64,000 nt of DNA, taken from the NCBI GenBank assembly GCA_916610825.1, contig OU744450.1, positions 9,816,261 to 9,880,260 of the forward strand, read 5' to 3'. The notes under the pieces are model-generated. The model did no database searches and was not told the origin of the DNA. It worked only from the letters and a program-made list of their open reading frames with translations. This document shows, one piece after another, positions 30,968 to 43,232 of the stretch (positions are counted from its first letter, which is position 1; every line of letters begins with the position of its first letter). The stretch is from Haliclystus octoradiatus. Its lineage: Eukaryota; Cnidaria; Staurozoa; Stauromedusae; Haliclystidae. Made by a program: the position numbers and the translations under genes.

Positions 30968-32142
30968 GCAAACAGAGAATAATAACAATCACAAACGGAC
31001 GAGAAGGAGAAAAACAATAGAAAAAAACTTAAAATCGTTGAAAGTGTACTATGTAAACATCAGAGGATTAAAATCAAAGCATGATAATATGTCTGAAATA
31101 ATACAAAGCATTGATGCAGATATAATCGGTATAGCAGAAACACATACTAGCAATACAGACAAGGTAGAACTAGAAGGATATCGCATATACAGAAATGATA
31201 GAAATGATGAAGGAGGAGGAGTGTTGATAGCTGTGAAGAAAAAATATGAAAATGTCACAATGGAGGTAAACAAAACAGAGAGCAGCATGGAAAGTCTGTG
31301 GATTACAGTTGATACCAAGACTAAATATCGAATAGGAGTTGCATATTTCCCTAAAGGTGATCAAGAAAAAAAGAAAATCCTCAAATCTCAGTACGAAGTG
31401 CTAAAAAAAGAAATCAACAAAGGTCAAGATTACGGGCAAAGAATTATTTTGATTGGAGATGGGAGATTTTAATTGTAGAGTTGGTGAAATAATAACTGGA
31501 AACCACAGAGAGATAACCAAGGGTGGACGACTGATAAAGAAGTTGATGGTAGATTGTGAACTTGCGATGGTAAACAGCTGGAGTGAATGCAAAGGAGTTT
31601 GGACAAGAGTAGAAGGAGCAAATCATTCAATATTGGACTGCGTTTTTGTAGAAGAAGAGTATAATACAAGAAATCTAAAATCAGTATTGATAGATGAGGA
31701 AAGGTTATTTACCCCATATAGAGTCCTCAAAATAGACAACGAAGTAATAATAAGACATAGCGATCACAGAGCCGTGATAATGGAATGTGACGGAGCAGTA
31801 TCACATGGTAAAGAAAGAGAACAGAATGGACTCCTCACCAAAAGAGGTTATGAAAAATTTAACAGCTTATTGCATAGAAACAAATTGTCCATAGCATTTG
31901 ATAGTCAGGAAGAAATACAAGTACAATATTCAAAATGGACAAAAAAGGTAATGTTGATCAAAGAAAAATGTAAAACAAAATTAAAAATAAAGCAATGTAC
32001 CGGCCAGCAAAGACTACTAATGGCTGCAAAACGGAGTGTAAAACTACTATACAGAAATGACAGTAATACAGAATTGTTAAAAAAAAGACAAAGACTTATT
32101 ACAATTCACATTTACGAAGAACAACATTCGTCACAAAGATAG
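30968..32142 (+). pseudogene. LINE endonuclease region, broken
   Basis: APE-type endonuclease: YYVNIRGLKSKHDNM, IIGIAETHTS, GGGVLIAVKK, then GDFNCRVGE, HSILDCVFV and RHSDHRAVIMEC in the next frame. The two parts are separated by what looks like a 7-base tandem duplication near 31458-31466 that shifts the frame within the ILIGDFN-type motif. A further shift follows near 32100. Confidence 0.8.
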
Positions 32143-32162
32143 CGGATAAAAATACAGTAAAT

Positions 32163-34304
32163 TTGTTGGAAAAAGGAGAAAATGAAATGAAAGAAGAAAA
32201 ATTCTGGGAGTTCCGAAGGAGAATAAAAGGGAGACAGGAAGAATTTCCTATAGCCATGGCTGATACCAACGGTAGAAAGCAAGAAGACAAACTTCAAATT
32301 CTAAAAATATTTCAAAGCTTTTATAAAAAGCTCTTCAACAGAACAGAACCAACAACAGAAAGTGCGAAAGAAAATGAATTGAAAATAGATGAGAAATTAA
32401 TGGATATAGAAATAGAAGGAAAAAGTCAGGAAAGGCTAGAATACTCTGCAGAGGATATCGAAAACACAGTTAAAAAATCTCAAACGTAAAAAAGCAGCCG
32501 ACAACGAAGGGTGGAAAAACGAAATGTTAATAGAAGGTGGTTCAGAGATGATAAAGTCACTTACAAAATTGTTTAACAAACTTGCATCAGAAAATGTGAC
32601 ACCAGTTGAATGGGAAAGAATGGAAATAAAATCTATATATAAGAAACAAGGGAATAAAATCTGAAATGAAAAATAGAAGAGGATTATTTTTAACCAGCAT
32701 TATAAGCAAGATATATGAAAAATCGATCATGGAGAAAGTAAAGGATGATATTAAATTCAGCACATTTCAAAATGGAGGGAGAAGAGAAAGATCCACAAAA
32801 GATAATTGGCTAGGACTGATGATGATTATAGACAATAACAAGAGATTAAACAAATATAATTATATTTTGTTTGCAGATGCGGAGAAATGCTTCGACAAAC
32901 TCTGGCTAGAGGACTGTCTTGTTGACCTCCACAATGCCGGTATGCGTTCAAGGGAGGTGGCAACAATCCACAACCTTAACAGAAATGCACGGATTACGAT
33001 ACAGACACCACATGGACCCACTTCTGAGTTAGAGATTAAAAACATTGTTAAACAAGGCACTGTGTATGGCCCTCAGCTATGTTGTGTCAGCACTGATCTG
33101 ATAAATGTTATTGGTAAACCAGCAACTACAATAGTAACACCAAATTTATCATTAAAATCATTGATTTATGTTGATGACATTGCAGCTGCAGGGAGCAAAT
33201 ATACCATAGAAACAATTGGAGAAAACCTGGGGATAATGGAAAAGAAAAAAAAGTTTACTTTTAGTATCGATAAAACAAGCTACATGATAATAAAATCAGG
33301 AAGAAAAAAAGCAGATGATTAGTAATTAAGTTGAAAAAAGGAAACATCAGTGAAACAAAAGAATATAAATACCTTGGAAATTGGATGACAAGTAAAGGAA
33401 CTGCAGAAAGACAAATTGGACAAATGGAAAAGAATATTCATGGAATTATTAAAGAACTGAAAAGAATAGGCAAAGAGGAACATCTGGGTAAATACAGCAC
33501 TAGTGCACAGCTACTCATGTACGAAAAAACTGTAGTGCCAACCATTATTTATAATTTAGAAGTATGGACTATCCTAAGAAAGGTAGACAAGGAAAAAATA
33601 GAAAAAATACAATCAGTGGCATTGAAAAGAATTTTCAGTTACCAAATAGCACACCTTACTGGGGCATCTTAAAAGAAACAGGTATTTGGCCGATAAATAT
33701 GCACATAACCTATCAACGTATCATATTATTACATAGCATAATGACATCGGATAGCGAAAGATTGGGAAAAAAGATAATATTAGAACAGATGAAAGAAAAT
33801 AGAGAAGACAGTTGGTACGGGGAAACGAAGAGAATTGCGAAAGAACTGAGTATAGACGAAATGGAAGCATCCAGGGTGACGAAGAATGAATGGAAAGAGA
33901 TAGTAAAGGAAAAGATTCAAGAAGCAGTACAAAGAACAAGTATAGATAAGGAGAAAGTAATGAAAAAGTTAAGACACCAAATGCAGTAGAATTATCAAAG
34001 GCAACAGTATTTAAATTCAGTAGGAATAAATGAGGCCAGTGAGCTAATGAGATTGAGACTAGAAATGTATGACGCTGGAAGCAATTTTGGGAAAGAAAGA
34101 CTATGTTGTTGTGGTATAGAACTAGAATCTATAGAACATTTAATAGAATGCCTTGACGTGAAAAGCTTAAGTAAAACTGGCCGGGAAGTAGACGCTGATC
34201 ATCCAACAATTGATGACATTGATAAAACTGAAACACACTGTCTCCGCAAAACAAACACGTTTGTAAAAATGTACATAGAAATGAGGAACAAAAATAATTA
34301 CTGA
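32163..34304 (+). pseudogene. LINE reverse transcriptase region, broken
   Basis: Pieces in several frames. The acidic N-terminal part is at 32163-32489. RT follows with FLTSIISKIYEKSIMEK, FADAEKCFDKLWLEDCL, IVKQGTVYGPQLCC and the active-site box IYVDDIAAAG (32666-33322). A thumb/C-terminal region has EYKYLGNWMTSKGT and STPYWGILKETGIWPINMH (33331-33989), and a Cys/His-bearing end CCCGIELESIEHLIEC (34047-34304). Frameshifts near 32485, 33325 and 33670 make it non-functional. Confidence 0.8.
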
Positions 34305-34528
34305 AAAAGAACATTTTGAAAAAAGATTTGAAAAAAGACATATATCTAAAATTATAAAAAAAAATAAAAAAAAGTAAATATACATATAATAATAACAGAT
34401 TAAGTAGTAAATAAAATTTAACAATATATACAACGGAAAAAAAAAATATAAATTTAGCCTTGCACTCATTATATTATGATGTGCTTGCCATAGCATGACA
34501 AAGAGGGCACGTGGTAATAATAATAAAA

Positions 34529-36300
34529 AACGTAATGAATGGTGTGGAAATAAGAATAATTGTGTTTTCAACATAGCTTTAATGGGGTTCATTTAGTTAA
34601 CACAATAATTAGCGTGGATATAAGACTCCAGTTGTATTTAATAGCGTTAACGTAATGAATGGAGTGGAAATAAGAATAATTATGTTTTAACATGGGTTTA
34701 TAATTATTGGCGTTATTATAGTTAACGCAATAAGTAGCGTGGATATAAGACTATAGCGTGGATATAAGACTCCAGTATTATTTAATAGCGTTAACGTAAT
34801 GAATGGTGTGGAAATAAGGATAATTGTGTTTTAACATGGGTTTAATGGCGTTATTATAGTTAACGCAATAAGTAGCGTGGATATAAGACTGCAGTTGTAT
34901 TTAATAGCGTTAACGTAATGAATGATGTGAAAATAAGGATAACTGTGTTTTAACATGGCTTTAATGGGGTTAATATAGTTGACGTAAGAAATAGCGTGGA
35001 TATAAGACTTCAGTTGTATTTAATAGTGTTAACGTAATGAATGGTGTGGAAATAAGGATAATTGTGTTTTAACAAGGGTTTAATGGTGTTATTATAGTTA
35101 ACGCAATAAGTAGCGTGGATATAAGACTCCAGTATTATTTAGTAGCGTTAACGTAATGAATGGTGTGGAAATAAGAATAATTATGTTTTAACATGGGTTT
35201 ATAATTATTGGCGTTAATATAGTCAACGCAATAAGTAGCGTGGATATAAGACTCCAGTATTATTTAGTAGCGTTAACGTAATGAATGGTGTGGAAATAAG
35301 GATAACTGTGTTTTAACATGGCTTTAATGGAGTTCATATAGTTAACGTAAGAAATAGCTTGGATATAAGACTTCAGTTGTATTTAATAGCGTTAACGTAA
35401 TGAATGGTGTGGAAATAAGGATAATTGTGTTTTAACATGGGTTTAATGGTGTTATTATAGTTAACGCAATAAGTAGCGTGGATATAAGACTGCAGTTGTA
35501 TTTAATAGCGTTAACGTAATGAATGATGTGGAAATAAGGATAACTGTGTTTTCAACATAGCTTTAATGGGGTTCATATAGTTAACGCAATAATTAGCGTG
35601 GATATAAGACTCCAGTTGTATTTAATAGCGTTAACTTAATGAATGATGTGGAAATAAGGATAACTGTGTTTTAACATGGCTTCAATGGTGTTCATATAGT
35701 TAACGTAAGAAATAGCGTGGATATAAGACTTCAGTTGTATTTAATAGCGTTAACGTAATGAATGGTGTGGAAATAAGGATAACTGTGTTTCAACATGGCT
35801 TTAATGGTTTTCATATAGTTGACGTAAGAAATAGCGTGGATATAAGACTCCAGTTGTATTTAATAGCGTTAACGTAATGAATGGTGTGGAAATAAGGATA
35901 ACTGTGTTTTAACATGGCTTTAATGGGATTCATATAGTTAACGTAAGAAATAGCGTGGATATAAGACTCCAGTTGTATTTAATAGCGTTAACGTAATGAA
36001 TGGTGTGGAAATAAGGATAACTGTGTTTTAACATGGCTTTAATTAATGGGATTCATATAGTTAAAGGAGCAAAAATGACCGGCAGGCGCTACGCACTTAG
36101 GATCACGTGCACGCTTATTGTTATAACACCATGTTCATTGTTGACATGAATTTTATTACAAGTTAGGCCTGTGTATAACAATTGTTTCAAAGCGAGACGG
36201 TTGAATTAAGCTAAGCATAAATTCAACTTGTGCTCGCAGCGGTCGCCGGTCAATTTTGCCCCTTTAACGTAAGAAATAGCGTGGATATAAGACTTCAGTA
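34529..36300. repeat. Main block of the ~119 bp satellite, about 13 units
   Basis: Continuous array of two-part units (landmarks GCGTTAACGTAATGAATG, GTGGAAATAAGGATAACTG, TAGCGTGGATATAAGACT). Units differ by a few bases and occasional half-unit gains. The array is interrupted only by the MITE at 36065-36263. Confidence 0.92.
36065..36263. mobile_element. 199 bp MITE with TTAA target duplication (piggyBac-like)
   Basis: Flanked by TTAA at 36061-36064 and 36264-36267. Ends AGGAGCAAAAATGACCGGC and, inverted, AGGGGCAAAATTGACCGGC (17 of 19 paired). The surrounding satellite is uninterrupted when the element is removed. A second copy ends at base 95 of the window. TTAA sites are typical of piggyBac (also Kolobok) elements. 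Confidence 0.85.
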
Positions 36301-36302
36301 AT

Positions 36303-37080
36303 ACTAAATATAGACTGTATATTTTTTCATATAGTTTTTTTGAATCACTTCAATACATCTCTGAGTATGACGTACTAAGATAAATAGTGAATTGTATCCG
36401 TCCTTTCAGTGTGAGAGACATTTAAAGCCGAGAAAGTGAAAATCCGGCTTTCTTCAAAATCTGAAAAATATTGTGAAATCACACTTAGGTCAACCTAGAT
36501 TGGCTGTTACTAAATATAGACTGTATATTTTTTCATTTAGTTTTTTTGAATCACTTCAATACATGTCTGTGTAAGACATACTAAGATAAATAGTGAATTG
36601 TATAGTTCGTTGTAGTGTGAGAGACATTTAAAGTCAAGAAAATGAAAAGACGGCTATTTCAAAATCTGAAAAATATAGTGAAATCACACTTAGGTCAACC
36701 TAGATAATTGGATGTTACTAAATATAGACTGTATATTTTTTATCTAGCTTTTTGAATCACTTCAATACATGTCTGAGTCGTATGACATACTAAGATAAAT
36801 AGTGAATTGTAATATCTGTCCTTTCAGTGTTAGAGACGTTACTAAATATAGACTGCATATTTTTCATCTAGTTTTTTCTATTCACTTTGATACATGGCGT
36901 AGAACTTTGTATAGGGACATTTATTGATGTACATGCCCTGTTTTAATTTCAGAGTCTTCATAGCAAAATAAAGTAAAAATCCTGCTTTTGAAATAGCCAA
37001 AATATCCTTTAACTAAGCTTGGAGGACTGTATCTAAATAAATATTTAATATATTTTAACCTAGTCATTCTCGCTCACTTC
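36303..37080. repeat. Tandem repeat, unit about 207 bp
   Basis: ACTAAATATAGACTGTATAT recurs at about 36304, 36510 and 36716, with a truncated fourth copy at about 36841 and a diverged one near 37030. Units share TTGAATCACTTCAATACATG and AAGATAAATAGTGAATTG. The block follows the satellite directly and probably belongs to the same composite. Confidence 0.8.
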
Positions 37081-37145
37081 GAACATTCTGAGAGCTATAT
37101 CTAGTGATATCTAGTGATCTGCATGTTTCGTTAACTTTTCTTACA

Positions 37146-37499
37146 TCCACTGTTGCTATTTATCACGTTTAAAACATTAACTCAATTAAAACTGTACGCT
37201 TCTCATTATTCACACGATTTATTATTACGTTTAATAAAATTATCGCCATCAAAATACGACTTTTCATTAATACAAAACTTTTCTGAAATCCACGCCACAC
37301 GTCATTCCTTACGTTTATTTTCACCACGCCAGTAAAATACAACTTTTCTTATATCCACGCAACTCGTGGAATGCTGAAGAATTTTTATTTATATTCTAAA
37401 CAATAGACTTTCGGATAACAATAGGAAATTTACATAGTGTTATAATCACTGAAGCGCGAAATGCATACCAAGCATTCCTTTACTAGCGTGGAAATAGCC
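37146..37499. repeat. Inverted edge of the satellite composite
   Basis: Degenerate satellite sequence in opposite orientation (CTTATATCCACGC, GAAATCCACGCCACACG) ending with CGTGGAATGCTGAAG and AGCGTGGAAATAGCC. These match the inverse of the left edge at 16482-16610. Confidence 0.6.
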
Positions 37500-37682
37500 A
37501 CTCCGAAATTGATAACTGTGATTGTCTTGTGGCGTTTCACGATTGGTTATTTTGTAAAATGTGATGCAATAGCAAATTATACAAGGCTACTGCACCCAGT
37601 AATTTAGCGTTGTGTAACTGTGGCTGGCGATGGTAGCATCTCTTTGAATTTATTATAAATATACATATCTTTTGTTAACTAA

Positions 37683-38540
37683 AGGGCCATTTACACTGCA
37701 GCAAAACAGGCACGGTACTCGTCAATTAACAAGCGAAGGTGTTAACAAGAATGCGGCCCGTGCTGACTTTTTTCAGGGTTTACACAGCTTATTAAAAACT
37801 GTTTTCAAGATCGCCCGTGCCTATATTTACGCGGGCCGAGATTGAAAACTTACAAACTGAATTATAGGTTTCTCATTATTTAATGGTTTTACAGGTGAAA
37901 TTCGATAAATTGAGATTCAATTATGTTAAATAACTTGTAAGGATTCCGTTGAACTGAAAATCACTATGTTTTTCATCAATTCTAATATTTAAATTTTTGT
38001 TACATTCCTATCTCCATTGAGCAAAATTCAAATACATTTGGCTTAGTCTTTCACCTCCTGAACATGCTACCACGCCAGATCAGTATTTCTGTGACAAAAG
38101 ACCAATCTAAATTTACGCTCCGCACTCGTGGTTACAATTTGCATAATTAAACCTTATACTACAGAAACTTCATTAATTTTCAAAAGAAATACGTAACAAA
38201 ATATGCTTAATGTGCTTATCTAGCTTTGGTAATCTTTAGTCTGTTACTGATTTTTATAGAAAACCTCAGAATTCAAACTGTAAAGAGACGCAACTTCTAC
38301 GATGACGTCATAATTACTGCAAAACGGCACGGTGCCCACTTTTTGAGCGGGCCGAGACTACCTCGAGAAATGATCTCGGCCCGATCAAATAGTAGGCACG
38401 GTGCCGCTTTTCAATGTCTGAAAAAGCCGTTTAGACAGTGTTTTTGCTTGGCCCGTGCTCAAAAACACTTGACACCTTCACACCTTTGATGTGTTAATTG
38501 ACGACTACCGTGCCTATTTTGCTGCAGTGTAAATGGCCCT
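37683..38540. mobile_element. 858 bp non-autonomous DNA transposon with ~50 bp inverted ends
   Basis: The left end AGGGCCATTTACACTGCAGC and the right end (GCTGCAGTGTAAATGGCCCT) are perfect inverses. Pairing continues with few mismatches through CAAAAnAGGCACGGTAnTCGTCAATTAAC. It is flanked by TAA on each side (37680-37682, 38541-38543), as in PIF/Harbinger elements, although a TTAA-like site (CTAA/TTAA) is also possible. The interior has several GCACGGTGCC / GGGCCGAG inverted motifs and no transposase. Confidence 0.8.
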
Positions 38541-38543
38541 TAA

Positions 38544-40275
38544 TATTACTGAAGTTTCTTCTTTGAGACGCAGTTACAGGAACCAACTACTTTGTCTACC
38601 TTGAAATAGAATCGCCTGATATTCTATTTATCGAATTTGTTTGAATTGGGCTGATTGTTAAAATATTAAAGACTTAAGATTGAAGGAAATCAAATAACTT
38701 GATAAAGTCCTCTACCATTGGCATAATCCCTTCAAACTTTGTGACAATATGTAGCACTAATATGGCTAACATGCAAATGAAACAAAGAAGGATATTTTTT
38801 AATGTATCCGTATTAGCCTTACAAGTTATTACCTGCATCATTACAAAAAATAAAAATAAAATATTACTACCATATCATAAAGGTACAGAAAACATTAATA
38901 AATGGTGGATAGAAGAGTTAAAACGCAAGGTAAATAGAAAAATATATTCAAACCCGGGGGGAGGTAACTCCCATTGCGCTTCGACGGGATTGTTCAAATG
39001 GGACTTTGGCAGAATGACCGTAAAAATATTTCATATAATGAAAAAGACACCCCAAATATTTTTTTATGCCAATGACTATTTTCAACCAAAAACAATGAAA
39101 ACAAATCATTTTCTTAGGCAAAATTTGTTTTTCAAAATGAAAAAATTTTTCAAAGTGAAACATATCAAACTTAAGGGTGACATCCCCTTTGATCTTCTGC
39201 CGCATTCAATATTTATGATTATGGCCGCTAAGAAGGCTTACTACGTAAAATAGTTTTAAACGTTAAAAATTTAATGCTTTATAACGCAAATCTATGAATG
39301 AACCTATGGAATCCATTAGATAAATATACAAGTTTGATAATAACGTCAACGATGTTTCTTTATTAGATAGTTTGGGCTCGGGAAATCGTGATTATCTTCC
39401 ATCAAGTTTTCTCCGTGAAATTTGTTGTGTTTACTATGGTTTGAAATTCCCGCGCATCGGAGCTGCCTTTATTAGAGCCCAGGGTTAATTTGTGATTCGC
39501 AATATCCCGGATGAACAAACGGATTTTGGATCAGCGTTTTTCAAGGATTGTTTTCATATCAAATTTGTCGTATTTCGTTGAGGTTTGATATCGGGATTTC
39601 GCTGGTTTTCGAGATGTTAGCCAAATTTTTATTTTTGCGTTCGTTTGTTTACAACTACTTGGTAGCCATGTGGCTGTATCTCTTATGTATCTCGGAGAAT
39701 GATAACGATATAAGCAACTCTGTCGCTCTGATTCTGTTCTGAGCAACGATCATCATAATCATCAGAAAATAATGGACTTAAATGAAGTATAAAATGTGGT
39801 CAGTTTACAGTTAGCTATTATTCATGCATAGTCGAGCTGCTTACAAACATTTTCTATAATTTGTTTGAGTAGGCCTATCAAGTATTATATAACAGAATGC
39901 TTCCAAATTTGATGTTTACAGTTTTTTACACTTTAGCTAATATCATTGCGCAAGTTAAGTTTCTTATAACGAATTTGTATAATTTGCATGTCTCAGTATC
40001 TAGTAAAATACCAACGATTTTCAACTATGGATTTCTTAAACTCCTTGGTGAATGGACATGTTGATTACAATTTCAATACAGGTTTGCTTCGATCTTCGAT
40101 GATGTTTTATTCTTTTGACTCTTCTAATACTTCACAGTTTTAACTTTACACTATTCAGTACTTATGTTATAAAATTATTCTGAAAGCAGCTGTTATGAAT
40201 GAAATGGACATTGAATTATAGGTAAATTTATTTTCTTATTAATGTGACTTTCTTGATCTTGCTGAACGCCGAATG
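38544..40275. other. Spacer without recognised genes
   Basis: 1.7 kb of AT-rich DNA. A 184-codon open frame at 38699-39253 (+) has no domain or composition that I recognise and is not supported as a gene. No repeats with ends were seen. Confidence 0.4.
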
Positions 40276-41049
40276 TTGTTGTTGGGGAGTGCCTAAAACC
40301 CAGACCCAGACCAGAGGCCTAAAACCCAGACTCAGACTCAGACCGGATTGATTTTAAAGTCTACTTTTCGTAGTGTAAACAGGAGAATCGTTTCTTAAAT
40401 TTGACTCAAATCGATAGAGAAACTTTATATTATCATTTGTTGGTAAAATTTATGGTGATTAACGCAACAGGTTGATAGCAATGCAGTTCGGATTTCGGTC
40501 GATAAAAATGGATTAAACACAAACCAGCCTAATTTCTTCATTCCAAACGTCCATACGAACATTCGCAACGTCTCATACGAACATTCGACTTCAGATGAAA
40601 AGACCAATTAGGAAGGAAATAACGCCAGAATCAGACTTTCTTTTGGACTTATAGCAAATTAACAACATTAATGATGAAGACCTGAAGAAAATGAAAGCTG
40701 GGCTGTGATTATATACGAAGGACTTTTACAAAACAAACCTATCATAATCATCTACGATCGCCGCGATTTTGAATATTTGTTTGGAACGCTGTGAATATGC
40801 GTATGGAAAAAAGGAACCTATATATTCGTTTAACTCAGGTATTATGAGTTGTAGCAGTTCGTCCAAGTGTGTTCTTGTTTATCATTTCAAATTGATGTTG
40901 CCTAGTATTTTAAAGTAGTCAAAGATTGGGTCTACTCATAGCATTTCAATTTCATGTTTTCGTTTGGTCGCCATTTTTGCAACTTTAACCCGACCCAGCG
41001 TCCGGTCTGAGATTTGTTATCTTTATTGATTTAATGAACTAGAGATCGA

Positions 41050-43232
41050 ATAAAGGCAATTTCGTGTTCTGAAACTATTCATTTTCTTCTGTTCTCCGCA
41101 TTCTCAATGTTGTGTTTTTGTCAATAGTCTACTGAAGTCTTATATATGTCATTTTATTTTGGTCTGGGTTTTCGTCAAAAATGACGTCGCCGCGTTTTGA
41201 ATGTTCGTTTGAGTCGCTAAGAATTTTAACGTCCTGTCTCAGAATTGTCACCTTTATTAATAAGGAACTAGAGGTCGAATAAAGGCAATTTTGCGTTCTG
41301 AAACTATTCATTTTGTTCTGTTCTTTGCATTCTCCATGTTGTGTTTTTATCAATAGTCTACTGAAGTCTTATATATGTCATTTTATTTTGGTCTGGGTTT
41401 TCGTCGACAATGACGTCGCCGCGTTTTGAATTTTCGTGTGAGTCGCTAAGAATTTTAACGTCCTGTCTTAGAATTGTCACCTTTATTAATAAGGAACTAG
41501 AGGTCGAATAAAGGCAATTTTGCGTTCTGAAACTATTCATTTTGTTCTGTTCTTTGCATTCTCAGTGTTGTGTTTTTATCAATAGTCTACTGAAGTCTTA
41601 TATATGTCATTTTATTTTGGTCTGGGTTTTCCTCGACAATGACGTCGCCGCGTTTTGAATGTTCGTATGAGTCGCTGTCAACTTAAACACGATCCAACGT
41701 CCGGTCTGAGATTTCCAAAGTCTGATATCTACCATTTTGTTTTGGTCTGGGTTTTCATTGACAATGACGTCACCGCGTTTTAAATGTTCGTTTGAGTCGC
41801 TAAGAATTTTAACGTCCTGTCTTAGAATTTTCACCTTTATTAATAAGGAGCTAGAGGTCGAATAAAGGCAATTTTGCGTTCTGAAACTATTCATTTTGTT
41901 CTGTTCTTTGCATTCTCAGTGTTGTGTTTTTATCAATAGTCTACTGAAGTCTGATATATGTCATTTTATTTTGGTCTGGGTTTTCGTCGACAATGAAGTC
42001 GCCGCGTTTTGAATGTTCGTGTGAGTCGCTAAGAATTTTAACGTCCTGTCTTAGAATTGTCACCTTTATTAATAAGGAACTAGAGGTCGAATAAAGGCAA
42101 TTTTGCGTTCTGAAACTATTCATTTTGTTCTGTTCTTTGCATTCTCAGTGTTGTGTTTTTATCAATAGTCTACTGAAGTCTTATATATGTCATTTTATTT
42201 TGGTCTGGGTTTTCCTCGACAATGACGTCGCCGCGTTTTGAATGTTCGTTTGAGTCGCTAAGAATTTTAACGTCCTGTCTTAGAATTGTCACCTTTATTA
42301 ATAAGGAACTAGAGGTCGAATAAAGGCAATTTTGCGTTCTGAAACTATTCATTTTGTTCTGTTCTTTGCATTCTCAGTGTTGTGTTTTTATCAATAGTCT
42401 ACTGAAGTCTTATATATGTCATTTTATTTTGGTCTGGGTTTTCCTCGACAATGACGTCGCCGCGTTTTGAATGTTCGTATGAGTCGCTGTCAACTTAAAC
42501 ACGATCCAACGTCCGGTCTGAGATTTCCAAAGTCTGATATCTACCATTTTGTTTTGGTCTGGGTTTTCATTGACAATGACGTCACCGCGTTTTAAATGTT
42601 CGTTTGAGTCGCTAAGAATTTTAACGTCCTGTCTTAGAATTGTCACCTTTATTAATAAGGAGCTAGAGGTCGAATAAAGGCAATTTTGCGTTCTGAAACT
42701 ATTCATTTTGTTCTGTTCTTTGCATTCTCAGTGTTGTGTTTTTATCAATAGTCTACTGAAGTCTGATATATGTCATTTTATTTTGGTCTGGGTTTTCGTC
42801 GACAATGAAGTCGCCGCGTTTTGAATGTTCGTGTGAGTCGCTAAGAATTTTAACGTCCTGTCTTAGAATTGTCACCTTTATTAATAAGGAACTAGAGGTC
42901 GAATAAAGGCAATTTTGCGTTCTGAAACTATTCATTTTGTTCTGTTCTTTGCATTCTCAGTGTTGTGTTTTTATCAATAGTCTACTGAAGTCTTATATAT
43001 GTCATTTTATTTTGGTCTGGGTTTTCCTCGACAATGACGTCGCCGCGTTTTGAATGTTCGTTTGAGTCGCTAAGAATTTTAACGTCCTGTCTTAGAATTG
43101 TCACCTTTATTAATAAGGAACTAGAGGTCGAATAAAGGCAATTTTGCGTTCTGAAACTATTCATTTTGTTCTGTTCTTTGCATTCTCAGTGTTGTGTTTT
43201 TATCAATAGTCTACTGAAGTCTTATATATGTC
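41050..43232 (-). repeat. Left tandem array of the foldback element (229/354 bp units)
   Basis: A conserved ATG-starting block (ATGAATAGTTTCAGAACGCA on the minus strand) starts at about 41081, 41311, 41540, 41894, 42123, 42352, 42706, 42935 and 43164. Spacings are 229-230 or 354 bases. The pattern 354-229-229 (812 bases) occurs twice, a higher-order repeat. The longer units contain an extra ~125 base block. Each unit reads open for 60 or 95 codons, but these frames have no domain and are judged non-coding. Confidence 0.9.

Larger units (their letters stand above)
30968..34528 (+). mobile_element. Decayed non-LTR retrotransposon (LINE) in the satellite
   Basis: A 3.56 kb insertion. The satellite stops at AACGT (30963-30967) and resumes with AACGT at 34529-34533, a 5 bp target duplication. 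The 3' end is a (TAA)n-A tail. It encodes an APE-type endonuclease and a reverse transcriptase in several broken frames. No separate ORF1 was seen. The clade is uncertain. Confidence 0.85.
16482..37499. mobile_element. Satellite-bearing composite bounded by inverted repeats (inferred)
   Basis: The left edge (GGCTATTTCCACGC at 16482, then AAAGGAATG, then GCATTCCATGAGTGGCGTGG at about 16542) recurs in inverse order at the right edge (37320-37499, ending GCGTGGAAATAGCC). Between them lie the ~119 bp satellite array and, nested in it, ISL2EU, BEL/Pao, a LINE and a MITE. Without the nested elements the unit is about 4 kb. No target duplication was found, so the exact ends are open. It could be a foldback-type transposon with expanded subterminal repeats, or a satellite locus with inverted edges. 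Confidence 0.45.

Noticed and set aside
38699-39253. 184-codon frame on the plus strand
   Set aside because: Rich in Lys, Phe, Ile and Asn as expected of AT-rich non-coding DNA, no recognisable motif, no splice or promoter context.
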